6,676 nt of DNA from Neisseriales bacterium. Its GTDB lineage: Bacteria > Pseudomonadota > Gammaproteobacteria > Burkholderiales > UBA11063. The position numbers and the translations under genes are program-made. Positions 1-5,299 of this stretch are shown piece after piece. The stretch covers positions 1 to 6,676 of the forward strand of contig SSGY01000222.1 in the NCBI GenBank assembly GCA_008017145.1. Reading direction: 5' to 3'. Positions within the stretch are counted from its first letter, which is position 1. Each line of letters opens with the position of its first letter. The notes below the pieces were generated by a model. That model was not told the DNA's origin. It saw nothing but the letters and a program-made list of their open reading frames with translations, and made no database searches.

Positions 1-1
1 T

Positions 2-1057
2 AAAAAACCTGAATCTGCAACGAGTAAATTACCTGTAGTACCTAATATTTCACCATCAGAGCCAGCACCAATGATGGAAGCACGCAAATCTAAATCGTTG
101 TTTGGTTCATTGGTGAAAAAAATTGGTGAATTATTTACCAGTAAGCCAGCTACTCCTGCAAAAAATAATAAACCAACTAATCCGCGTAATGCTCAGCAAG
201 CAGGCCGTAATGTACGTGTTCGCAATGAATTAAACCGTGGTAATAATGAGCGTAGCACTACAGAGCGCCCTGAGCGCACCCCTCGGACCAATGGGGCGTA
301 CGAGCGTAATAATACTGTAAATAGCACGAATAAAACTCGTCCAGTGCCGATTAGTAAGAGCAATAATAAGATTCAGACGGTACGTCCAGCCAAAAACAAT
401 GATGCACAAACTACGGCACCAGTAGCAACTGCGTCAGTTGCTCCGAGAACCGAACGATCTGAGCGTCCTGAGCGTAACGAGCGCAATGAACAACGCACTG
501 AACGTCAAGCTGCGCCACGCCAAGCAAATGCTGAGCAATCACAAAACAGAACAGCTTCACCTCGTCAGGAATCTGCTGGACATAACGCTTCGCAAGCCAC
601 AAGCCGTAATGAAAATTATCAACGTCCACAGCGTAGGGTTGAGCAGCCCGCGGCTGAAGTCGTGACTCCAAATCTGGACAAATTAAATATTGCGGATAAA
701 TCACCAATTCAACAAACTATTTTTGCTAGTGGTGTATCTGGTGGAGCCGTCGCAACAGTCATTCACAATATTCAGGAGCCTGTTGTTGAAAGTAGTAAAG
801 TTGCTGTGACGGCTAACGAAACAATCGTGACAACTCCATCAATACACGAAGAAAAACAACCAGTAGTTGTGGCGCCAGTTGTTTTTGAGCCTGTAGATTT
901 GGGGTCTTTGCAAATGGTGGGAACTAAGGCTGAGTTAATTGCACAGATTCAACCTGAAGTTATTCTTGAGAATGTCAAACGTTACAGCGATTTGGTAATT
1001 GAAGAAAAAGTAATTGATCCAAATATTAATTATGAAATGATTGAAACAAAACGTTAA
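2..1057 (+). CDS. rne: Ribonuclease E, C-terminal region (5'-truncated by window edge)
   Basis: The frame is open from the first bases of the window, so the ATG at 71 is only an internal methionine. The visible 351 residues hold no catalytic domain. They begin with a proline-rich linker, then a short amphipathic stretch (SLFGSLVKKIGELF, visible residues 32-45). Next comes about 170 residues of low-complexity sequence rich in Arg, Asn, Glu, Gln and Thr, with repeated ER/ERPER/NERNE units. A Val/Pro/Glu-rich segment follows, and finally a more ordered tail with LQMVGTKAE and the terminal YEMIETKR. In RNase E of beta-proteobacteria a disordered Arg-rich region follows the catalytic half, and the protein ends in a conserved tail of the form LxMVxTK...VETR, which this resembles. 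The family initiates mRNA decay and rRNA processing. The amphipathic helix would be the candidate membrane anchor and the Arg-rich part the candidate RNA/degradosome-binding scaffold; both are inferences. The main uncertainty is that low-complexity sequence carries little family signal. Another RNA-binding protein with an Arg-rich tail cannot be excluded. Confidence 0.7.
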   Translation, partial: KKPESATSKLPVVPNISPSEPAPMMEARKSKSLFGSLVKKIGELFTSKPATPAKNNKPTNPRNAQQAGRNVRVRNELNRGNNERSTTERPERTPRTNGAYERNNTVNSTNKTRPVPISKSNNKIQTVRPAKNNDAQTTAPVATASVAPRTERSERPERNERNEQRTERQAAPRQANAEQSQNRTASPRQESAGHNASQATSRNENYQRPQRRVEQPAAEVVTPNLDKLNIADKSPIQQTIFASGVSGGAVATVIHNIQEPVVESSKVAVTANETIVTTPSIHEEKQPVVVAPVVFEPVDLGSLQMVGTKAELIAQIQPEVILENVKRYSDLVIEEKVIDPNINYEMIETKR

Positions 1058-1064
1058 TTTAAGC

Positions 1065-1088
1065 GGCACCTCTAGAGGTGCCTTTTTT
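1065..1088 (+). terminator. Rho-independent terminator after rne
   Basis: GGCACCTCTAGAGGTGCC at 1065-1082 is a perfect 18-bp palindrome, giving a GC-rich stem of at least 7 bp with a CTAG loop. It is followed directly by six T residues (1083-1088). It lies 7 bp after the rne stop codon. It ends the upstream transcript and separates it from sdaA. There is no matching T-run on the opposite strand. Confidence 0.93.
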
Positions 1089-1120
1089 AATGGTGCAGAG
1101 CAGCACAAAAGGAGAGAAAA

Positions 1121-2506
1121 ATGTTAAGTCCATTGGATATGTTCGCAATTGGGGTTGGTCCTTCTAGTTCACATACGGTAGGCCCAATGAAAGCAGGCTT
1201 AGAGTTTGCTGTTAAATTAGAACAATCTGGGTTATTAGAACAGGTTGTTCATGTTCAAGCTCATTTATACGGCTCATTGGCGTTAACTGGTGCTGGGCAT
1301 GGTACTTTCTTGGCGGTGGTAAATGGTCTGGCAGGTCAGCATCCTAAGACTATTGATCCAGATACAATTTATTCACGCGTTGATGAGATAAAATCCAGCC
1401 GGGAATTAAAGCTTGGCGGAAAAAAACTTGTTCGCTTTGATTATGATAAAGATTTATTTATTCACAAAGACCAATTTTTACCAGAACACGCTAATGGTAT
1501 GCGCTTTAGTGCTTTTGATCAAAGTGGTAAACTAGTATCTGAAGAAGAATATTTTTCTATCGGTGGTGGGTTTATCCTAGACAAGCAGCAAATAGTTAAT
1601 CGTAAAGATAATGAGGGTGCTGGCAGCGAAAGTGTTAGTGTTCCATATCCATTTACTAGCGCAAAAGAATTGCTTGAACATTGTAGTGCTCACAATTTAA
1701 CTATTGCAGAATTAGTGTTAGCGAATGAAGCCGTAACACGCTCACGTGATGAAGTCTATGCTGAGGCAATGGAAATTGCCAATGTAATGCGTTATTCTAC
1801 GCTTAGGGGTCTCAAACAAGAGGGGACTTTACCTGGTGGCTTAAATGTTAAGCGCCGTGCGCCTCATCTTTATCAAAAGCTTATCGACAAAGATCTAAAC
1901 TTAGTCTCTGAACAAGATAGGCGACTTCTAGCAATGACTTATGCCATTGCTGTAAATGAAGAGAATGCAGCATTTAGTCGAGTAGTTACTGCACCAACCA
2001 ATGGTTCGGCTGGAACTATTCCGGGAGTGTTGGAGTATTATCGCAATTTTTACCTCGGAGTTACCGATGATAATATTGTAGAATTTATCCTAACTGCAGG
2101 TGCAATAGGTAATTTGTATAAATATGGTGCTTCAATTTCTGCTGCAGAAGTTGGCTGTCAGGGTGAAATTGGAGTTGCTTGTTCGATGGCAGCTGGCGCT
2201 TTAACTGCGGTTTTGGGTGGCGATGTCTTACAGGTAGAAAAAGCTGCTGAGATTGCGATGGAACACTGTTTAGGTATGACTTGTGATCCGATTGAAGGTT
2301 TGGTGCAGATTCCGTGTATTGAGCGCAATGGAGTTGCTGCGAGTAAAGCGATTGATATTGCCAAATTAGCACTGCTTGAAGACGAACCGGGTAAGGTTAG
2401 CCTTGATGCAGTAATTCATACAATGATGGAAACTGGGCGTGATATGAGTAATCGTTATAAAGAAACTGCATTAGCAGGTCTTGCGGTAAACGTAGTTGCC
2501 TGCTAA
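1121..2506 (+). CDS. sdaA: L-serine dehydratase (L-serine ammonia-lyase), iron-sulfur, single-chain type
   Basis: Converts L-serine to pyruvate and ammonia in the cytoplasm, using a [4Fe-4S] cluster as Lewis acid instead of PLP. At 461 residues it has the length of the single-chain bacterial enzymes. The N-terminal beta domain opens with the family hallmark [13 protein letters not shown] (residues 11-23). The C-terminal alpha domain carries TAPTNGSAG and the cluster cysteines Cys346 (EVGCQGE), Cys388 (GMTCDP) and Cys399 (QIPCIERNG). Their 42- and 11-residue spacing equals that of Cys343/385/396 in the Legionella pneumophila enzyme. The last residue is also a cysteine (Cys461), matching the Legionella C-terminal Cys458 that ligates the fourth iron in the resting enzyme. 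An extra Cys383 sits in HCLGMTCDP, where E. coli has Asn. The start is fixed by a strong Shine-Dalgarno (AAAGGAGAG, 1108-1116). I see no convincing promoter between the rne terminator and the start, so sdaA may rely on read-through or on a promoter inside the end of rne. The gene converges on the channel gene downstream. Confidence 0.96.
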   Translation: MLSPLDMFAIGVGPSSSHTVGPMKAGLEFAVKLEQSGLLEQVVHVQAHLYGSLALTGAGHGTFLAVVNGLAGQHPKTIDPDTIYSRVDEIKSSRELKLGGKKLVRFDYDKDLFIHKDQFLPEHANGMRFSAFDQSGKLVSEEEYFSIGGGFILDKQQIVNRKDNEGAGSESVSVPYPFTSAKELLEHCSAHNLTIAELVLANEAVTRSRDEVYAEAMEIANVMRYSTLRGLKQEGTLPGGLNVKRRAPHLYQKLIDKDLNLVSEQDRRLLAMTYAIAVNEENAAFSRVVTAPTNGSAGTIPGVLEYYRNFYLGVTDDNIVEFILTAGAIGNLYKYGASISAAEVGCQGEIGVACSMAAGALTAVLGGDVLQVEKAAEIAMEHCLGMTCDPIEGLVQIPCIERNGVAASKAIDIAKLALLEDEPGKVSLDAVIHTMMETGRDMSNRYKETALAGLAVNVVAC

Positions 2507-2510
2507 TGTA
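2467..2510 (-). terminator. Long hairpin at the sdaA/mscS convergence; candidate terminator for the leftward channel gene
   Basis: CATTAGCAGG (2469-2478) and CCTGCTAATG (2499-2508) are perfect 10-bp inverted arms. One G-T wobble and one more T-A pair extend them to 12 bp, with a 20-nt loop. The arms cover the last sdaA codons and its stop. Read leftward, the hairpin begins 10 bp past the channel stop codon. It is followed by a T-rich stretch (GTTTCTTTAT on the minus strand), as expected of a modest intrinsic terminator. Read rightward, no T-run follows, so for sdaA it may act only as a 3' stabilising structure. Part of the pairing lies in coding sequence and could be coincidental. Confidence 0.45.
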
Positions 2511-2519
2511 TAGCGTTAA

Positions 2520-3704
2520 TTAGAGGATTATTTCTCTAGCGCGTAATTCAAATTCAGCCAGCATTGCATAGCTTAGTCCTATTATGCTGGCTTTTATTTC
2601 TTCATGTTCCCGTGAACTGGTCTCAAATGTGTATCCGGTAATTTCAATTGCTACTCCATCGCTGGCTGTGGCATTGATTTTGGCAATATTAGTGTAGGAC
2701 TGGTTTAGGTATGGATGATTTTGCAATATGTATTGAATTAACATACGCAGTAAACTTAAATTAGTTACTTGTGCTAAATCAGTTGCATCAGCATCAAGGT
2801 TGCCATAAAAATCTGAATATTTGTTAGCAATTGTATCAATCAATTTATTATTGATAAATTTGACGCTATCTGGCGCAATTGCGATTGCTTGTTTAAAGCG
2901 CTTTCCCTCGGAATAAGTTACATACTCCATGTTTTGTACTGCTTCAGTGGTTAGGGTATAAGTAGGTAAAGTTGTTACGCTATTATCAAAATTGCGAATT
3001 CGTACTGAATGTATCGAAATTTCTTCTACTATACCTTCAACATCGTACTTCTTGATAATGATTGAATCACCAATACGTACCATTGAAGTTGCATTTGCTT
3101 GAATGCTGGCAACAATTCCCAAAAAAGTATCACGAAAGATTAACAAAATGATTGCTGACAAAGCTCCCAATCCAGTTAAAATTGAAGCTGGAGGTTGCCC
3201 GTAGATATATGCAATCGCTAATATTGCTACTCCAAGCCAGCTAAAAAAGCTTATAATTTTGATATAACTGTGCCACGAAGATTTATCGTCACGTTCAGAG
3301 GTTGACTGGTAATATTCATGGAGTGCCGAAATAAAACGGTTCAACGAGACTGTTAAGATATAAAGATTAAATAAATTGGCAGCTTTGAGAGTAAAGTTTG
3401 CAATACTTAGAGTTAAAGCTTTGTTACCTTCTACAAGTAGAAAACTACCAAAAACAAACACAAGACCAAATACTAAGAGCGCTAATGAATCAAGAACGTG
3501 GTGTTCTTCAATCAGCTGCAGTAATTTTAACTTTGAAAAATGTAGTTTACGGTTTAGCGCATAGATAATCGTTTTACGGATGAGGTAATCAACGCCGACA
3601 GCTACTGCCGTGATTAGAAAGAAGATAATAATTGAACTAAAGATAATTTTGAGATTGGCATCAGTTACCCAACCCAGAAAGCTGTTGCTCACCATATCTG
3701 GCAT
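2520..3704 (-). CDS. MscS-family mechanosensitive ion channel, YbdG-like
   Basis: Inner-membrane channel that opens under membrane tension to release solutes during hypo-osmotic shock. The 394-residue length is close to E. coli YbdG (415) and well above MscS itself (286). Hydrophobic segments lie near residues 17-40, 71-92, 105-125 and 148-168. They are followed by the pore helix region, about 172-203, with GLGALSAIILLIFRD then FLGIVASIQ; this block is nearly the YbdG sequence. The beta domain follows with MVRIGDSI, VEGIVEEISIHSVRIRNFDN and TTLPTYTL (about 208-251). A soluble C-terminal domain completes the protein, with no obvious truncation. The start is supported by GGAG (minus strand, 3716-3713), 8 nt before the ATG; a second ATG three codons in is less well placed. 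The gene lies 148 bp beyond ahpD with a terminator between them, so it is probably a separate unit, though I could not identify a clear promoter. The family assignment is firm. Equivalence to YbdG, as a miniconductance (MscM-type) channel, is inference from motif similarity. Confidence 0.92.
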   Translation of the reverse strand: MPDMVSNSFLGWVTDANLKIIFSSIIIFFLITAVAVGVDYLIRKTIIYALNRKLHFSKLKLLQLIEEHHVLDSLALLVFGLVFVFGSFLLVEGNKALTLSIANFTLKAANLFNLYILTVSLNRFISALHEYYQSTSERDDKSSWHSYIKIISFFSWLGVAILAIAYIYGQPPASILTGLGALSAIILLIFRDTFLGIVASIQANATSMVRIGDSIIIKKYDVEGIVEEISIHSVRIRNFDNSVTTLPTYTLTTEAVQNMEYVTYSEGKRFKQAIAIAPDSVKFINNKLIDTIANKYSDFYGNLDADATDLAQVTNLSLLRMLIQYILQNHPYLNQSYTNIAKINATASDGVAIEITGYTFETSSREHEEIKASIIGLSYAMLAEFELRAREIIL

Positions 3705-3795
3705 AATCTAAACTCCGCTGTTTATTATTTAAGATTTGGATTTTACCTGAATTTACAGCTTGATGTGGAGCTAAATTTTGCGTTTATCGTGCAGT

Positions 3796-3832
3796 AATAA
3801 ACAAATAACGGTAACTTATAGCAGTTGCCGTT
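3796..3832 (-). terminator. Rho-independent terminator of the ahpC-ahpD operon
   Basis: AACGGTAACT (3807-3816) and AGTTGCCGTT (3823-3832) pair over 10 bp; the single imperfect position pairs A with C in the leftward transcript. The loop is 6 nt. Reading leftward the stem is followed by a T-rich tract (ATTTGTTTATT on the minus strand, 3806-3796). It lies about 20 bp after the ahpD stop codon and before the channel gene, the right place to end the operon transcript. Confidence 0.72.
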
Positions 3833-3852
3833 GTATATAAAAACTATAGGCA

Positions 3853-4383
3853 TTACTTACTTATTTCAATGGTATGGATGCAGGATAAGCTATGTATTAC
3901 CGCTGCAATCTTGGCTAATAGTTGTACTGCTTCCTTGCTAATTCCGTGTTTAATTAACTGCTGTTCATGTGAGCTTACACATTTATGACAGCCACCAATT
4001 ACTGATGCAACTAGCGACCACATTTCAAAATCTAATTTATCAACGCCGGGATCCCGTAAAATATTCATGCGTAAGCCAGCGGGCATAGTGGCATAACTAG
4101 AGTCATCAACTAAGTCAGTAAAGCGATAATAAATATTAGTCATTCCCATAATTGCTGCGGCTGCACGTACCGCATCTAGTTCATTTTCTTGCAACGTTCC
4201 AGCAACTGCCTGATTGATTAATTTAGTTAAGCCACTATTTTTGGTTGAAATAGCAGCAACTAATGCTGCACCGGCAAATTGGCTATCGCTTAGTGTTGAA
4301 TGGTTGGTTACCATACTGCTTAGATTTAGCTTAATATCTTTGGCATAAGCAGGAATGCCATTTAAAATTGCTTCAAAATTCAT
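3853..4383 (-). CDS. ahpD: Alkyl hydroperoxide reductase subunit AhpD (carboxymuconolactone decarboxylase-like fold)
   Basis: A 176-residue cytoplasmic thiol protein, the same size as Mycobacterium tuberculosis AhpD (177). In that system AhpD re-reduces the peroxiredoxin AhpC and is itself reduced through lipoylated dihydrolipoamide acyltransferase and lipoamide dehydrogenase. It also has weak peroxidase activity of its own. The active site is intact: the CxxC pair Cys132-His-Lys-Cys135 and His139, with Glu120 upstream. These correspond, with a constant offset of two, to Glu118, Cys130, His132, Cys133 and His137 of the mycobacterial enzyme. The all-alpha character and the region before the CxxC (FEMWSLVASVIGGCHKC) fit the AhpD family well. 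The start is fixed by AAAGGAG on the minus strand (4398-4392), 8 nt before the ATG. It lies 62 bp downstream of ahpC on the same strand with no promoter apparent between them, so the two are very likely co-transcribed. Other AhpD-like proteins of unknown role exist, but the ahpC neighbour makes this call secure. Confidence 0.95.
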   Translation of the reverse strand: MNFEAILNGIPAYAKDIKLNLSSMVTNHSTLSDSQFAGAALVAAISTKNSGLTKLINQAVAGTLQENELDAVRAAAAIMGMTNIYYRFTDLVDDSSYATMPAGLRMNILRDPGVDKLDFEMWSLVASVIGGCHKCVSSHEQQLIKHGISKEAVQLLAKIAAVIHSLSCIHTIEISK

Positions 4384-4402
4384 GATTTATTCTCCTTTAA
4401 AG

Positions 4403-4430
4403 GCAGATGAAAGCAAATACCTTCATCTGC
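4403..4430 (-). other. Intercistronic hairpin between ahpC and ahpD
   Basis: GCAGATGAA (4403-4411) and TTCATCTGC (4422-4430) form a perfect 9-bp stem with a 10-nt loop. It fills much of the 62-bp ahpC-ahpD gap. In the leftward transcript the stem ends at the edge of the ahpD Shine-Dalgarno, which itself lies in the 10-bp palindrome CCTTTAAAGG (4394-4403). No T-run follows, so it is not a classical terminator. A role in mRNA processing, in stabilising the ahpC message or in limiting ahpD translation is inference. Confidence 0.6.
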
Positions 4431-4445
4431 TAGCTGATTAATTGA

Positions 4446-4973
4446 TTATAGAGTTGCATCACCTTTATGCCAATTACATGGACATAATTCATCGGTTTGT
4501 AATGCATCTAAAATCCGTAATGTTTCATCTGGGTTACGCCCCACACTCATGTCTGTCATCTCTGCGTAGCGAATGATATTGTCTTGGTCAACAATAAAAG
4601 TTGCACGATTGGCTACACCAGCATCAGCATTTAAAATACCTAAGGCATTGCTTAAATCTTTTTTGATATCAGCTAACCATGGGAAAGTTAACGGTTTTAA
4701 ATCTGAATGAGAACCACGCCAAGCTGCGTGTACAAAGTCACTATCGGTTGAAGCACCAATTAGAACCGCATCTCGATCTTTAAATGCACCTTCAAGTTTT
4801 CCAAAGCCAGCGATTTCAGTTGGACAAACAAAAGTAAAATCTTTAGGCCAGAAAAAAATGATTTTCCATTGACCTGCATAAGTTTCAAGAGTTGCTTCGC
4901 TAAAACTTTCCGGACTAGTTCCATTAACTGCGGTTAATTTGAATTCTGGGAATTTATTTCCTACTGATAACAT
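4446..4973 (-). CDS. ahpC: Peroxiredoxin, alkyl hydroperoxide reductase AhpC (mycobacterial/Legionella type)
   Basis: Thiol peroxidase that reduces hydrogen peroxide, organic hydroperoxides and, in relatives, peroxynitrite in the cytoplasm. The 175-residue protein carries the peroxiredoxin active site PKDFTFVCPTE, with Pro43, Thr47 and peroxidatic Cys50, plus Arg123 in the ANRATFIVD segment. The C-terminal DELCPCNWHKGD contains Cys164 and Cys166. This paired-cysteine CxCNW tail, together with FFWPKDFTFVCPTEIA and SVGRNPDE, closely resembles M. tuberculosis AhpC (DELCACNW, three catalytic cysteines), not the E. coli AhpC partnered by AhpF. That agrees with ahpD following directly. The frame extends upstream to a TTG at 5033. 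I chose the ATG at 4973 because AGGAG (minus strand, 4985-4981) sits 7 nt before it and homology begins there with MLSVGNKFPEF. The promoter at 5113-5085 implies a leader of about 105 nt. An OxyR-like site upstream suggests peroxide induction. Confidence 0.96.
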   Translation of the reverse strand: MLSVGNKFPEFKLTAVNGTSPESFSEATLETYAGQWKIIFFWPKDFTFVCPTEIAGFGKLEGAFKDRDAVLIGASTDSDFVHAAWRGSHSDLKPLTFPWLADIKKDLSNALGILNADAGVANRATFIVDQDNIIRYAEMTDMSVGRNPDETLRILDALQTDELCPCNWHKGDATL

Positions 4974-4980
4974 GATAACA

Positions 4981-4985
4981 CTCCT
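4981..4985 (-). promoter_or_regulatory. ahpC: Shine-Dalgarno that decides the ahpC start
   Basis: AGGAG on the minus strand lies 7 nt before the ATG at 4973. It would fall inside the coding sequence if the upstream TTG at 5033 were used. The residues between the two show no resemblance to peroxiredoxins. The ATG at 4973 is therefore the start. Confidence 0.88.
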
Positions 4986-5084
4986 ATGTATGTGTAAATT
5001 AAAATTAATTTGCGTAATGACGTTTGGTGGCAATTAGATTAAGTGCTTGCTCTCGTTACTACGTTTGTTTTGCTTACAGGAGCT

Positions 5085-5113
5085 ATTATATGCGACAAAT
5101 AGCAAATAGTCTA
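5085..5113 (-). promoter_or_regulatory. Sigma-70-type promoter for ahpC-ahpD
   Basis: On the minus strand, TAGACT (5113-5108, 4 of 6 matches to TTGACA) is followed by exactly 17 nt and then a perfect TATAAT (5090-5085). Transcription would start near 5078, about 105 nt before the ahpC ATG. Strength and use are inferred from consensus match alone. Confidence 0.75.
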
Positions 5114-5150
5114 ATTAATGATTTTAATCAAAATAATAGCTATAAGCTAT
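5114..5150 (-). promoter_or_regulatory. Candidate OxyR binding site upstream of the ahpC promoter
   Basis: ATAGCTATAAGCTAT at 5136-5150 matches every fixed position of the OxyR half-site pattern ATAGnTnnnAnCTAT. Allowing the standard 7-bp spacer, the second half-site would be 5114-5128. It matches only about half of the fixed positions, but it abuts the -35 box at 5113, which is where OxyR normally contacts RNA polymerase. One perfect and one degenerate half is common for OxyR sites. The AT-rich background raises the chance of a fortuitous match, and no oxyR gene is visible in the window. Confidence 0.5.
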
Positions 5151-5222
5151 CGATGATTAATGGGGTTAGACTAAAAAATGTGGAATAAAAACATTGTTAT
5201 AAATCTGGATTTTAGTAAAATT

Positions 5223-5231
5223 TGTTATAAT
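5223..5231 (+). promoter_or_regulatory. Extended -10 promoter for the SulP transporter gene
   Basis: TGTTATAAT contains a perfect TATAAT (5226-5231) preceded by the TGn extended -10 element. No good -35 lies 16-18 bp upstream (around 5203-5208 the sequence is ATCTGG), which is typical for promoters relying on the extended -10. The leader would be roughly 60 nt. Confidence 0.6.
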
Positions 5232-5299
5232 TACGGGCTAAAGAAATTTCTAATTCAATATTATTTTCAAACTACTATAGCACTACAACTGGGATTACC

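Larger units (their letters stand above)
4974..5299. other. Divergent intergenic control region between ahpC and the SulP gene
   Basis: 326 bp with no credible gene. Right to left it holds the short leader of the SulP gene (about 5238-5299) and an extended -10 promoter for it (5223-5231). Next comes an AT-rich operator zone with an OxyR-like half-site and an 8-bp inverted repeat (5107-5173), then the ahpC promoter (5113-5085) and the roughly 105-nt ahpC leader. TTGTTATAA occurs twice as a direct repeat (5194-5202, 5222-5230), 28 bp apart. I see no further conserved RNA structure in the ahpC leader. Confidence 0.7.

Noticed and set aside
71..73. ATG at 71 as the start of the first gene
   Set aside because: The frame is open all the way to the window edge, no Shine-Dalgarno precedes it, and the protein has the look of a C-terminal tail. 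It is an internal methionine.
411..707. Open frames on the other frames of the rne tail (411-707 minus; 438-665 plus)
   Set aside because: They arise from the repetitive Arg/Glu codons of the real frame, lack ribosome binding sites and encode nothing recognisable.
1000..1120. Possible sdaA promoter at the end of rne or after the terminator
   Set aside because: TTGA-type hexamers occur, but none has a credible -10 at the right spacing.
2085..2372. Antisense open frames inside sdaA (2085-2372 and 2158-2364)
   Set aside because: They lie entirely inside a highly conserved enzyme and have biased, non-protein-like composition.
3376..3564. Small plus-strand frame opposite the channel gene
   Set aside because: It is the complement of transmembrane coding sequence, with no supporting start signals.
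3705..3800. Possible promoter for the channel gene (minus-strand TAAAAT near 3745)
   Set aside because: No acceptable -35 at 16-18 bp. In such AT-rich DNA a lone -10-like hexamer is not evidence.
4974..5033. N-terminal extension of ahpC from a TTG at 5033
   Set aside because: The ahpC Shine-Dalgarno would lie inside the coding region, and the extra 20 residues show no peroxiredoxin similarity.
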